A stretch of 40,569 bases of DNA from Armatimonadota bacterium (GCA_020438215.1 JAGQUX010000023.1:1-40569); one strand, 5' to 3'; positions 17,557 to 25,797 are shown, counted from the first letter of the stretch. A program made the numbers and translations. The notes: generated by a model from the sequence alone, not told the origin.

Positions 17557-18302
17557 GCCGATGCCTCCTCAACTGGACGCACAAGCGCAAGAAACGCCTG
17601 CTCCAACGTCGTAGAACCTGTCTGAGACTTCAAATCCTCTAATGTCCCCGAGCCACAAACCACCCCGTTATGAATCAGCGTAATCTGGTCGCAAAGCCGC
17701 TCAACTTCCGACATGATATGAGTCGAAAAAACAACCGTCTTTCCTGCATCCCGCGCCGATTCGACAAATCCCAGAATCGACTGAGAAGACAAGATATCGA
17801 GCCCACTCGTTGGCTCATCAAGGAACAAAACTTCTGGCTCGTGGAGAATCGCTCGCGCTATCCCAATCCGCTGCTTTTGCCCGGTACTCATCTTGTCGCA
17901 AAGCTGATCGGCAAAATCCCCGCTTTCGGTGGTCGCAATCGCCTTCTCAATTTGCGTTTTCAGCGATTGCCCCTGATACCCGTACAGCCCGCCAAAGTAT
18001 TCAAGCATTTCCCGCCCTGTCAGGCGACCATACAGTGCCGTCCCCGTTGAGATAAACCCAATCTTCGCCCGAACCTTCGCCGCCTCACTCTTCACGTCGT
18101 GCCCGGCAACTATCGCTGTCCCCTCCGTCGGGCGGATGACAGTAGAGAGCATCCTGAGAATGGTCGTTTTCCCCGCTCCATTAACACCAAGCAAGCCGGT
18201 GATCTGACCCGGCTGAGCACAAAAATCGACCCGATCAACCGCCTGAATCAGGCCCTTCTTCGGGTCGTGAAATTGCTTCGAAATCTTGTCCGTTTGAACC
18301 AT
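17553..18302 (-). CDS. ABC transporter ATP-binding protein, NatA-like
   Basis: A 249-aa ATPase with Walker A GVNGAGKTT (39-47), a Q-loop near FISTGTALYGRLT, signature MSTGQKQR, Walker B VLFLDEPTSGLD and switch His in VFSTHIMSEVERL. It couples to the permease encoded directly downstream with a 4-nt overlap. In the mRNA the start codon ATG at 18302 is preceded by TGGGGAG, but this ribosome-binding sequence lies in the 3' arm of a 10-bp stem that ends at the ATG (18303-18332), so translation may be controlled. A terC gene ends 43 nt upstream on the same strand. Confidence 0.9.
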   Translation of the reverse strand: MVQTDKISKQFHDPKKGLIQAVDRVDFCAQPGQITGLLGVNGAGKTTILRMLSTVIRPTEGTAIVAGHDVKSEAAKVRAKIGFISTGTALYGRLTGREMLEYFGGLYGYQGQSLKTQIEKAIATTESGDFADQLCDKMSTGQKQRIGIARAILHEPEVLFLDEPTSGLDILSSQSILGFVESARDAGKTVVFSTHIMSEVERLCDQITLIHNGVVCGSGTLEDLKSQTGSTTLEQAFLALVRPVEEASA

Positions 18303-18332
18303 GGACTCCCCAAGAGACGGACTGGGGAGCCC
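18303..18332 (-). promoter_or_regulatory. Leader hairpin that hides the natA-like ribosome-binding site
   Basis: On the minus strand GGGCTCCCCA (18332-18323) pairs with TGGGGAGTCC (18312-18303) over 10 bp with one G-T wobble, leaving a 10-nt loop. The last stem base touches the ATG. The Shine-Dalgarno GGGGAG is fully inside the stem. No T-run follows, so it is not a normal terminator for terC. Confidence 0.6.
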
Positions 18333-18345
18333 ACTGGTTGCGCGA

Positions 18346-19104
18346 TCAGTCTTCTGTCACAGACGGCTTCTCGTGAAGCGCGACCGGTTTCTTACCTTTA
18401 CTCGCCCGGATATTCAGCATCTCGACAACAACTGAGAACGCCATTGCAAAGTAGGTGTAGCCCTTGGGAATATGCTGGTGGAAGCCTTCCGCAAGCAGGT
18501 TCACCCCGATCAGAATCAGAAAGGCAAGAGCCAGCATCTTGACGGAAGGATGCTTCTCAACAAAATTGCTGACCGGCGTCGCAAAGATCAGCATCACCAC
18601 CACGGCAATGACGACCGCCGCGATCATCACTCCAATCTGATCAACCATCCCGACAGCGGTAATCACCGAGTCAAGGGAAAAGATAATGTCCAGAATCAGA
18701 ATCTGACCAATGACACTCCCAAATGTCACGCTCTTCAAAGACTTCTGATCATGCTCTTCACCTTCCAGCTTCCCGTGAATCTCCTTCACGGACTTCCAGA
18801 TGAGGAACAGACCCCCACCGATCAGAATCAAATCACGCCCGGTCGGGTGGAAGTCCAGCCCCAGCATATTGATGCCAAAAAGCTCGGTCTCTAGCTTCAT
18901 CACCCAACTAATGGAAAGCAAAAGCAAAATCCGAGTAACCAGCGCGAGCCCCAACCCCATCTGACGAGCTTTAGCCTGCTGCTCCTGCGGCAGCTTGCCG
19001 CTCATGATCGAGATGAAAATGATGTTGTCAATGCCGAGAACAATCTCGAGCACCGTGAGCGTCAAAAGCCCAATCCAAACCTGAGAATCGGTTAACCAAT
19101 CCAT
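18346..19104 (-). CDS. TerC family integral membrane protein
   Basis: A 252-aa polytopic membrane protein with about seven helices. TerC signatures are LEIVLGIDNIIFISIM near the N-terminus and ILDIIFSLDSVITAVGM in the second half; the acidic residues in these repeated helices are thought to handle metal ions. Family members (Alx, YkoY) export manganese or take part in tellurium resistance and loading of secreted metalloenzymes. The upstream gap to the GH13 gene is only 55 nt, too short for the yybP-ykoY manganese riboswitch that often precedes such genes, and none is visible. Function beyond metal-related transport is inference. Confidence 0.88.
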   Translation of the reverse strand: MDWLTDSQVWIGLLTLTVLEIVLGIDNIIFISIMSGKLPQEQQAKARQMGLGLALVTRILLLLSISWVMKLETELFGINMLGLDFHPTGRDLILIGGGLFLIWKSVKEIHGKLEGEEHDQKSLKSVTFGSVIGQILILDIIFSLDSVITAVGMVDQIGVMIAAVVIAVVVMLIFATPVSNFVEKHPSVKMLALAFLILIGVNLLAEGFHQHIPKGYTYFAMAFSVVVEMLNIRASKGKKPVALHEKPSVTED

Positions 19105-19159
19105 TTCTTTGCACTAGATACGAACCACGGTGCAGAAATGGCGTGAAAATAGTCCGTTT

Positions 19160-21412
19160 TCAGTTCTTGATCGGCTTACCCTTCATCGGAGGCCCAATTT
19201 TCGCGGATGAAATCTTTTGCGGAGCCGAACTACTCGGCTGACTCAAAATCACCGTCGTATACGGCCCGATATCAAACCCCGCACTAAAGTTCAGTCCATC
19301 GCGAGGCACGTTCACCGCCGTTGCATTCGCCGTAAACGTATTGCCAAAGTCCGCGCTATATCCATTCCAATCAGAATTGAACAGAACGTTCCACTGACCA
19401 CCTCGCGGCAAACCAATCTGATAGTTCGTCCAGCTCTGATTACTGAAGTTCGCGATGATCACAACATCATCACCCGCTCCCCCCTGATCCCAGCGGTGGA
19501 AAGCAATCACCTTGTCGCTGTTATTCACATGGAACACGTTCACATGAGGTCCAGCAAGTCCAGCCGTGTTTCCACCCAGGTTCCGCCGTAGTCCAATCAA
19601 ATCCTTATACATCTGGCGGATACCAGCATAAGTCGTCGCCTTGCTCCAATCAATTGGATCATCATCGCGGAACCATTCGTCCTCCAGGATTTCCTGCCCC
19701 TGAAAGATCATCGGAATTCCCGGTGCCGTCATCACAATCGCCGCCCCAAGCGTTGAACGTTTTCGCGCCCAATAGCTCCCCGGATTACCCGGATCAATCT
19801 CTTGCGGCACTCTTGAACGCCCGTTTGCCACCTCATCGTGAGATTCGGTATAAATCACTCGCTGAAGCCATTCGCCGTTATAGTTCTGTGTAATCGCGTT
19901 CGCCACATCGAACATATTCCGGTCGTTATCAAATGCGTTCGTCATTACCGGGCGCATCGGATGAACAAAGCTCGGTGTCCACTGGCTATCAAACCCTGCT
20001 CCACCCGCTCCCGTGGTTTTCGTGATCCACTCGTTGTTCTGCAAATCCTCGCCAATATTGATCTTCCACGGTTGCTGAGCATCTATCGAATCGTTGATCC
20101 ACTGCAACAGGCTCCAGCCGTCCGCGTTATCTCCCCAGTTGGTGGTGCGGATGTTCAGCACACTATCCCACCGAAAACCGTCCACCCGGAAATCGTTCGT
20201 CCACATCAGCGTGTTATCGCGGATGTAATCCCGAACGGCATTCCGCCCGAAGTCAGGCCGCGTATTCCCCCAAGGAGTAATCGCTCGATCATCGTTGTAA
20301 AAATAGATACCGCCCCAACCGTTCTGCGACCATCCATCAAACTGCCACAAATCCATATCCGTTGGGCCATAGTGGTTATGAACCACATCCAGTAAAACCG
20401 CAATCCCACGCTGGTGCGCGGCGTTCACAAACGCTTTCAGCCCATCCGGGCCACCGTAAGATGTCTCCACCGCAAAAGGATTGCTCGGGTTATATCCCCA
20501 ACTGTAATCGCCGGGGAACTCAAAAACCGGCATCAACTTGATCGCCGTGACCCCCAGATCCTGCAAGTAGTTCAAGCGATTGATCGCGGTGAAAAACGAA
20601 CCCGGAACTCCACCGGGAGCATCATTAAATGTCCCGATGTGCATCTCATAAATCACCATCTTGTTCCAGTTCGGAGTGCTATATCCCGCATCCGTCCAAT
20701 TGAACGCTGAATGGTTGTAAATTACCGAGTTCCCATTGGAATTCGTCAATCGGAAGCTGTACGGGTCTTGCCGCCAAAGCGTATTCGCCCCGTTCTGGAT
20801 CGCGTATTTGTACTGCTGATTCGCCAGCGCACTCCGCCGGAAAATCGACCAATAGCCGTTACCTTCACTCACCAACGGAGTGTCGTTCTGATTCCATCCG
20901 TTGAAGTCACCAGCAACGCTCACCCCGCTAGCAAACGGCGCAAAAACCCGGAATCCTGTTCCGTTCGCATCCACCAAAGCCCCCATTCCGGGTTTGTGGC
21001 TCGGCACCGATTTACGCTCAATCGCGCCTTCTATCTGGCAACCCGACGTCGAATACATCCCGATGTACCACCGCCCCGAAGTCAAGCGGACAGTAGTTGT
21101 GTTATCAATGCTCAGCTCAGCGGTCGTAAACGCAGAAGGGAAGTTCTCGTAAATATCAAAGTTCTGCAGATCAGGGTTCGCCCCTTTCCGGAAGAAAAGC
21201 GTGATCTTCCCACGTCGCTGCGGGATATTGATCTTCAGCAAACCGTGATGGTCGCTGACATCGACCATGTATCGATCCCACCCACGCGGGCTGATCTTCC
21301 CGGAAATCGTCCAGGGGCCGCTCCCGCTCAGCAATCTCTGACCAAAAGCCAGCGATGGCACCATCGCCAAAACCAGCAAGGAAATCAACAACCCAAATCG
21401 TGCTCGAAACAT
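19160..21412 (-). CDS. Secreted GH13 alpha-glucan enzyme, branching-enzyme type, with CBM48 and an N-terminal beta domain
   Basis: A 750-aa exported glycoside hydrolase family 13 protein. Residues 1-24 are a signal peptide (LLISLLVLAMVPSLAFG). Residues 28-135 form a beta-rich domain like the pre-peptidase C-terminal (PPC) fold, 140-245 are CBM48-like (FRVFAPFASGVSVAGDFNGW), and the TIM barrel starts at VIYEMHIGTF. Catalytic residues are D416 in FRWDS, E455 in NIGEDLQ and D526 in ESHDEV, with DVVHNHYGP as region I. The layout resembles glycogen branching enzyme or isoamylase relatives, but export suggests action on external alpha-glucans. The ATG at 21412 has AGAGGA upstream and is preferred to a TTG at 21439. 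A GAATACGTATTC palindrome lies upstream. Confidence 0.85.
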   Translation of the reverse strand: MFRARFGLLISLLVLAMVPSLAFGQRLLSGSGPWTISGKISPRGWDRYMVDVSDHHGLLKINIPQRRGKITLFFRKGANPDLQNFDIYENFPSAFTTAELSIDNTTTVRLTSGRWYIGMYSTSGCQIEGAIERKSVPSHKPGMGALVDANGTGFRVFAPFASGVSVAGDFNGWNQNDTPLVSEGNGYWSIFRRSALANQQYKYAIQNGANTLWRQDPYSFRLTNSNGNSVIYNHSAFNWTDAGYSTPNWNKMVIYEMHIGTFNDAPGGVPGSFFTAINRLNYLQDLGVTAIKLMPVFEFPGDYSWGYNPSNPFAVETSYGGPDGLKAFVNAAHQRGIAVLLDVVHNHYGPTDMDLWQFDGWSQNGWGGIYFYNDDRAITPWGNTRPDFGRNAVRDYIRDNTLMWTNDFRVDGFRWDSVLNIRTTNWGDNADGWSLLQWINDSIDAQQPWKINIGEDLQNNEWITKTTGAGGAGFDSQWTPSFVHPMRPVMTNAFDNDRNMFDVANAITQNYNGEWLQRVIYTESHDEVANGRSRVPQEIDPGNPGSYWARKRSTLGAAIVMTAPGIPMIFQGQEILEDEWFRDDDPIDWSKATTYAGIRQMYKDLIGLRRNLGGNTAGLAGPHVNVFHVNNSDKVIAFHRWDQGGAGDDVVIIANFSNQSWTNYQIGLPRGGQWNVLFNSDWNGYSADFGNTFTANATAVNVPRDGLNFSAGFDIGPYTTVILSQPSSSAPQKISSAKIGPPMKGKPIKN

Positions 21413-21451
21413 CTGTCCTCTTCGTCGGTGAAACACCAAATTCCAAACTCG

Positions 21452-21463
21452 GAATACGTATTC
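21452..21463. promoter_or_regulatory. Predicted LacI-family operator GAATACGTATTC
   Basis: A perfect 12-bp palindrome with a central CG, 40 bp upstream of the secreted GH13 ATG. The same GAATA-NN-TATTC arrangement occurs at 35042-35053 upstream of the lacI gene. A second inverted repeat TGCGC-N6-GCGCA abuts it at 21464-21479. Operator function is inferred. Confidence 0.45.
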
Positions 21464-21558
21464 TGCGCCGATCAGCGCATACCAAGTTTAGACGAAATAC
21501 GCCGCTAATCTAAGGAGGGAAGCCTGGTACTTTTTCCAGATCAAGGCAAAAATCGCGC

Positions 21559-22110
21559 TTATAAGTTGTCCGGATTGTAGTAATCCACGATCTCTTTGCC
21601 TTTGGCTGCGTCTTTCTCGTGCTGGCGTTTTTCCATCCGCTCCAGCAAGTTTTTGAAGTCCTCACGATCATGAAGAGAATCCAAATCAGCGTCATCCAAA
21701 ATGAACTCTACGTTGCTGTAATCCAACTCAAAAGCTTTTTCTAAGTACTGAACAGCGAGATCCTTTTCACCGCTCAGCGCATAACCGCAAGCAATGTTGT
21801 ACTGACTCAGTGCCGTCTTATATCCGCGCTTGTAGCTTTCTAGGAACATCTCACGCGCTTCATCAAACTTCTCCTGATAGTGAAGGGAAAGCCCCAACAT
21901 AAACGGAGTGGTTTCACAATCGGGCTCGGCCTTCCATATTTCGCGCAGACCTTTCTCCGCGCCAAACCACTCTTCCGCCGCCATGCTATTCTTCACTTCA
22001 ACCTTAACGGTCTCAAGTCGCTCTTCCTTCTGCTTTGTGTATGTCCAAGCGGTCACCCCGAGCGCCATGCTCAGAGTAACAAAGACAAAAAGGTAGTAGT
22101 AGCGGGTCAT
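21559..22110 (-). CDS. Membrane-anchored TPR protein
   Basis: A 183-aa protein with a single N-terminal membrane helix (YYYLFVFVTLSMALGVTAW, about 4-22), a short basic stretch and tetratricopeptide repeats from about 45 to 165. The section with YNIACGYALSGEKDLAVQYL followed by LDDADLDSLHDREDFKNLLE matches the C-terminal TPR variant often seen in bacterial TPR proteins. It is probably anchored in the inner membrane with the repeats outside, serving as a protein-binding scaffold. The partner is unknown. It is the first gene of the minus-strand group and faces pdhA across about 240 bp. Confidence 0.7.
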   Translation of the reverse strand: MTRYYYLFVFVTLSMALGVTAWTYTKQKEERLETVKVEVKNSMAAEEWFGAEKGLREIWKAEPDCETTPFMLGLSLHYQEKFDEAREMFLESYKRGYKTALSQYNIACGYALSGEKDLAVQYLEKAFELDYSNVEFILDDADLDSLHDREDFKNLLERMEKRQHEKDAAKGKEIVDYYNPDNL

Positions 22111-22348
22111 CGGTGTGGCTTTCTAAACAGTCTACGCCAAACACATTCGAACGAGTTCCTTTGTTTCTGACGTCTTCCTGTTTTCGGGCGATATGTCCTG
22201 ATATTTTCATTGGACTTACCGAAATCATTAAGAGAGGGGACTTTTCCGAACCTGTCACAGGCTCACTTGGTACACTCTCGTGCGGTCGTCTCAACGGCGC
22301 GACGGGCCCACACCTATACAGATACAAAATCTGAGGATAAACAGAAAC
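22111..22348. promoter_or_regulatory. Divergent promoter region between the TPR gene and pdhA
   Basis: About 240 bp without a gene. It holds a CCTGT-C-ACAGG palindrome (22251-22261) and a GGTACACTCT box (22269-22278) that resembles the extended -10 pattern used by other genes in this window. This would give pdhA a leader of roughly 65 nt. Nothing else stands out. Confidence 0.35.
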
Positions 22349-23365
22349 GTGGCAAATCAGACTGAAACGATTCAGAAATTGTCACCGGCCCAACTCGAAG
22401 AATTCTATCGCCAGATGGTCTTCATCCGCCGGTTTGAAGAAAAATGTAACGTCGCCTATCGCCTGGGCAAAATTGGTGGCTATATGCACACCTATGTCGG
22501 CATGGAGGCAACAGCCGTTGGATTCCACGCTGCTCTCAAGCAAAACTGGGATTACGTCATCACCGCTTACCGCGACCACGCTCAACCAATGTTGATGGGC
22601 TCCGATCCCGTCGCCGTTATGAGCGAAATCATGGGCCGTAGTGGTGGTCTCAGCCGGGGTAAAGGCGGTTCGATGCACATCTACGACATCGAAAAAGGCT
22701 TCTTCGGTGGCTGGGGCATTGTCGGCGGACACAACCCGCTCGGTGCCGGACTGGCATTTGCCGCCAAATACCGCGGCGAAGATCGCGTTACCCTCTGCTA
22801 TCTGGGTGATGGCGCATCCAACGCCGGCGTGTTCTTCGAAACATTGAACATGGTTGGCCTCTGGGATCTCCCGATCATCTTCCTCATCGAAAACAACGAA
22901 TTTGCAATGGGCACCCGCCTGGAATACCACGCGGCTGACACCGAACTCTACAAGCGTGGTCTCCCATTCGGAATCGAAAGCGAACGTATCGACGGAATGG
23001 ATGTCCTCAGCGTCTACGATGATGCCACCCGCATCATCAACAAAGTTCGCGAGACGAGCAAGCCACACCTCGTCGAAGTCATGAACTACCGATTCCTCGG
23101 TCACGGTGCTGCCGATAATGACCGCGTCCTCTACCGCTCGAAAGAAGAAGAAGACGCCGCCAAACTCCGCGACCCAATCGTCAAGCTTGAGAAAATCCTC
23201 GAAGAGCAAGGCATCATGGATCGCGCCAAGATGGAAGCAATCGACGATGAACTCAGCGAAAAAGTCGACGAAATCTATGAAGCCGCTGACGCCTCTCCAT
23301 TCCCCGATGTGAGCGAAGTCTACGACAACGTTTATTCCGATATCGAACCGGAGAAGGGACACTAA
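22349..23365 (+). CDS. pdhA: Pyruvate dehydrogenase E1 component, alpha subunit
   Basis: The alpha subunit of the thiamine-diphosphate-dependent E1 enzyme decarboxylates a 2-oxo acid, most likely pyruvate. The 338-aa protein has RRFEEKCNVAYRLGKIGGY.H, the GRSGGLSRGKGGSMH segment typical of PdhA, and the thiamine-binding motif GDGASN (153-158) ending at ENNEFAMGT. GTG at 22349 is chosen because GAGGA lies about 10 nt before it; an in-frame ATG at 22280 would add 23 residues with no family similarity. The beta subunit gene follows after one base. Branched-chain oxo-acid substrates cannot be excluded, but the Gly-rich G..GG motif favours pyruvate. Confidence 0.9.
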   Translation: MANQTETIQKLSPAQLEEFYRQMVFIRRFEEKCNVAYRLGKIGGYMHTYVGMEATAVGFHAALKQNWDYVITAYRDHAQPMLMGSDPVAVMSEIMGRSGGLSRGKGGSMHIYDIEKGFFGGWGIVGGHNPLGAGLAFAAKYRGEDRVTLCYLGDGASNAGVFFETLNMVGLWDLPIIFLIENNEFAMGTRLEYHAADTELYKRGLPFGIESERIDGMDVLSVYDDATRIINKVRETSKPHLVEVMNYRFLGHGAADNDRVLYRSKEEEDAAKLRDPIVKLEKILEEQGIMDRAKMEAIDDELSEKVDEIYEAADASPFPDVSEVYDNVYSDIEPEKGH

Positions 23366-23366
23366 G

Positions 23367-24362
23367 ATGGCCGCAACAATTTCAAAAACTGATACGATCA
23401 CTTACCGAGAAGCACTTCACATAGCCCTCACCGAAGAACTCGAGCGCGATCCCGATGTCTTCCTCATGGGTGAAGACATTGGTCGCTACCACGGGACATT
23501 CAAAGTCACTGCTGGTCTCATCGAAAAATTCGGCGAGCGACGTGTGATCGATACCCCGATCGTCGAACCTGGCTTTACCGGAATTGCCATCGGTGCCGCA
23601 ATGGTTGGCCTCCGCCCAATCGTCGAGATGATGACCATGTCATTCTCGATTCTGGCGCTCGACCAAATCATCAACCACGCCGCCAAAATCCACTACATGA
23701 CCGATGGACAAGCCAAAGTTCCGCTGGTTGTTCGTGGCCCCGGTGGTGCAGCAAAGCAGCTTTCTGCTCAGCACACTCACTGTCTGGAGGGGTGGTATGC
23801 CCACTGCCCTGGACTCAAAGTGGTTGCTCCCGCAACCGTTGCGGACGCATACGGAATGCTAAAAACCGCAATCCGCGATGACAACCCGGTTATCTTCACC
23901 GAGAATCCCGGCCTCTACGGAATCAAAGGCGAAATCCCGAACGAAGCTGACTTCACCGTTCCATTCGGCAAAGCTCAAATTCTCAAAGAAGGGAAGGACG
24001 TCTCCCTCGTCGGTTACAGCCGCATGACGCTCGTGAACATGGAAGCAGCAGAAAAGCTCGCTGACATGGGCATCGATGCTGAAGTCGTCGACGTGCGCTC
24101 ACTCGCACCGCTCGATTCCACGACCATCTACAACTCTGTCAAGAAAACCCACCGCGCAGTGGTGGTCTACGAAGACTGGAAGTTCGGTGGATTCGGTGGG
24201 GAACTCGCCGCACGTATCAGCGAAGATTGCTTCGACGATCTCGACGCTCCCGTAACCCGCGTTGGTGGACTCAACGTCCCCACGCCGTACGCACGTGTTC
24301 TGGAACTCGAATGCATCCCCGATGCTGACGCTGTTGTAGAAGCGGTCAAAAAGCTCAACTAG
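23367..24362 (+). CDS. pdhB: Pyruvate dehydrogenase E1 component, beta subunit
   Basis: A 331-aa E1 beta subunit that pairs with PdhA. Recognisable parts are ITYREALHIALTEELERD, VFLMGEDIGRYHGTFKVT, the DTPIVEPGFTGIAIGAAMVG thiamine-domain stretch and the C-terminal transketolase domain ending RVGGLNVPTPYARVLE. The ATG comes one base after the pdhA stop, with GGAGAAGGG upstream. A strong terminator lies 20 nt downstream. The likely E2 partner is encoded at 28292-29614 on the other strand; no E3 is in the window. Confidence 0.92.
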   Translation: MAATISKTDTITYREALHIALTEELERDPDVFLMGEDIGRYHGTFKVTAGLIEKFGERRVIDTPIVEPGFTGIAIGAAMVGLRPIVEMMTMSFSILALDQIINHAAKIHYMTDGQAKVPLVVRGPGGAAKQLSAQHTHCLEGWYAHCPGLKVVAPATVADAYGMLKTAIRDDNPVIFTENPGLYGIKGEIPNEADFTVPFGKAQILKEGKDVSLVGYSRMTLVNMEAAEKLADMGIDAEVVDVRSLAPLDSTTIYNSVKKTHRAVVVYEDWKFGGFGGELAARISEDCFDDLDAPVTRVGGLNVPTPYARVLELECIPDADAVVEAVKKLN

Positions 24363-24382
24363 AACTCGCCAAACTTCTTAAC

Positions 24383-24420
24383 AAAAAACCCGGGAACTCA
24401 TTAAGAGAACCGGGTTTTTT
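24383..24420 (+). terminator. Rho-independent terminator of pdhAB
   Basis: AAAAAACCCGG (24383-24393) and the complementary CCGGGTTTTTT ending at 24420 form a strong stem with a run of T. Confidence 0.85.
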
Positions 24421-24481
24421 CGTAGATCAGGGAAAAATACCAGGGCCCCGCAGATTGAAGTGTGCCAGAATATTCATGTTT

Positions 24482-24537
24482 TTCGCGCTTTGTGCGAAGT
24501 TTTTCTTTAGGAAGGGTGTGCGACTTTTGTGAGCACA
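24482..24537 (+). promoter_or_regulatory. Structured leader before the first PEP-CTERM metalloprotease
   Basis: TTCGCGC-TTT-GTGCGAA (24482-24498) makes a 7-bp stem with a 3-nt loop followed by TTTTTCTTT, which is terminator-like. Then comes AGGAAGGG (24509-24516) and a second inverted repeat TGTGC-N11-GCACA (24517-24537) just before the ATG. The same arrangement precedes the second paralogue. Confidence 0.55.
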
Positions 24538-24540
24538 GTA

Positions 24541-25581
24541 ATGAAAATGAAACTTATCTACTCGCTAGGTGCCGTGCTGGTACTAGGTTCAACCGCCAAT
24601 GCACAGCTGACATTCAATTTCCAAGCCGACGCTGGTCAGTCAATCCCGACAAACGTCGCGCAAGCGTTCCAAGATGCAGGTGACCGATGGTCCGCCATCT
24701 TCAACGACAACGTCACCATCAACATCAACATGGGCTGGACCAACCTTGGTGCAGGCATTCTGGGTGCAGCTGGTAGTTCAGGTGTCGCCGGTTCTTACAG
24801 CACAATTCGCAACTCGATGATCAATGATGTCACCAGCGTTGATGATGCAACAGCAACTGCGAACCTCCCGACCACCAGCCTTTCGTTCTACACAAACCGA
24901 AACGCAAATAACGGGAATTCCGCGACTCCTTATTTGGACAATAACGGTTCCACAAACAACACGACTGCCCGCATGAACCGTGCGGCTGCAAAAGCTCTCG
25001 GTCTAGTTTCCGGGACTTCAACTGTCGTCGATGCCACGATCTACTTCAGCTCTGCCTTCAGCTGGGACTTCGACCCAACCAACGGGATCACCGCTGGTCA
25101 ATTCGACCTCGTTGGTGTAGCCACCCACGAAATCGGTCACGCTCTCGGTTTCACCAGTGGTGTTGATTCACTCGATACCCACTCCAATACGAGCCAAGGC
25201 GAAGATTCTTTCTTGTTGTCCACTCTTGATTTCTTCCGCTTTAGCGACCAAACCGGTTCCGCTGCGCGAGACTTCACCGCGAACAACAACGCGAAGTACT
25301 TCAGCATTGACAACGGTGCAACTGCTGGCCCACTTTTCTCCAATGGTCAAGTTTTCGGCGACGGTCGTCAAGCTTCCCACTGGAAAGATAACCTCGGTAT
25401 CGGCATCATGGATCCAACTGCAGCTCCTGGTGAGCTCGGTGTGATCTCCGGCAACGACATCATGGCTCTCGACGTCATTGGTTGGGATCGCGTGGACGCT
25501 GTTCCGGAACCAACCACAATGGCTATCCTCGGTGCAGGCGCACTGGCTCTGCTCCGCAAGCGACGCAAGAACAACGCGTAA
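24541..25581 (+). CDS. PEP-CTERM zinc metalloprotease, copy 1
   Basis: A 346-aa exported protein. It has a signal peptide (1-22, LIYSLGAVLVLGSTANAQ), a zinc-peptidase motif THEIGHALGFTSGVD (H196, E197, H200) after DLVGVA, and a C-terminal PEP-CTERM sorting signal: VPEPTTMAILGAGA, a short hydrophobic helix and a final RKRRK. This matches a family of PEP-CTERM metalloproteases of unassigned physiological role. The third zinc ligand is not in the usual metzincin HxxGxxH position, so it must come from elsewhere. The protein is probably handled by an exosortase-type system not encoded here. An in-frame GTG at 24529 sits closer to AGGAAGG and is an alternative start. It forms a tandem pair with the next gene. 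Confidence 0.8.
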   Translation: MKMKLIYSLGAVLVLGSTANAQLTFNFQADAGQSIPTNVAQAFQDAGDRWSAIFNDNVTININMGWTNLGAGILGAAGSSGVAGSYSTIRNSMINDVTSVDDATATANLPTTSLSFYTNRNANNGNSATPYLDNNGSTNNTTARMNRAAAKALGLVSGTSTVVDATIYFSSAFSWDFDPTNGITAGQFDLVGVATHEIGHALGFTSGVDSLDTHSNTSQGEDSFLLSTLDFFRFSDQTGSAARDFTANNNAKYFSIDNGATAGPLFSNGQVFGDGRQASHWKDNLGIGIMDPTAAPGELGVISGNDIMALDVIGWDRVDAVPEPTTMAILGAGALALLRKRRKNNA

Positions 25582-25604
25582 GCTCGAAGCCGTACTCTCT
25601 TCTC

Positions 25605-25640
25605 AATCTCCCCAGGCAATTGCCTGGGGAGATTTTCTTT
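25605..25640 (+). terminator. Terminator of metalloprotease copy 1
   Basis: A perfect palindrome with 15-bp arms centred between 25619 and 25620 (arms AATCTCCCCAGGCAA and its complement), followed by TTCTTT. Confidence 0.85.
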
Positions 25641-25730
25641 GCCCAGGCTTAGCATCCAAAGTCAATTCAAGCGAGAACTAGAACTTTTACTGGGGCAGCG
25701 AAAAAATTATTCGGATAGAATAGCTTTCGT

Positions 25731-25794
25731 CTTCGCGCTCTGTGCGAAGCTATTTTTTTGACTTCTTGGAAAGGTGTGCCAATTTTTGAGCACA
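25731..25794 (+). promoter_or_regulatory. Structured leader before the second PEP-CTERM metalloprotease
   Basis: CTTCGCGC-TCT-GTGCGAAG (25731-25749) is an 8-bp stem with a 3-nt loop followed by CTATTTTTTT. GGAAAGG (25768-25774) and the inverted repeat TGTGC-N10-GCACA (25775-25794) follow just before the ATG. The layout matches copy 1. Confidence 0.55.
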
Positions 25795-25797
25795 AAA

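Noticed and set aside
18303-18332. The terC-natA hairpin as a rho-independent terminator
   Set aside because: No T-run follows the stem on the minus strand and the stem abuts the natA start codon, so a leader role fits better.
19105-19159. Possible manganese riboswitch (yybP-ykoY) before terC
   Set aside because: The gap is only 55 nt and contains none of the expected paired elements.
22382-23401. Minus-strand open frame of 339 codons opposite pdhA
   Set aside because: It mirrors the E1 alpha coding sequence; the translated product has no recognisable motif.
24468-24475. GAATATTC upstream of the first metalloprotease as another LacI operator
   Set aside because: The half-sites are directly joined, without the 2-bp spacer seen at the two predicted operators, so it does not match the pattern.
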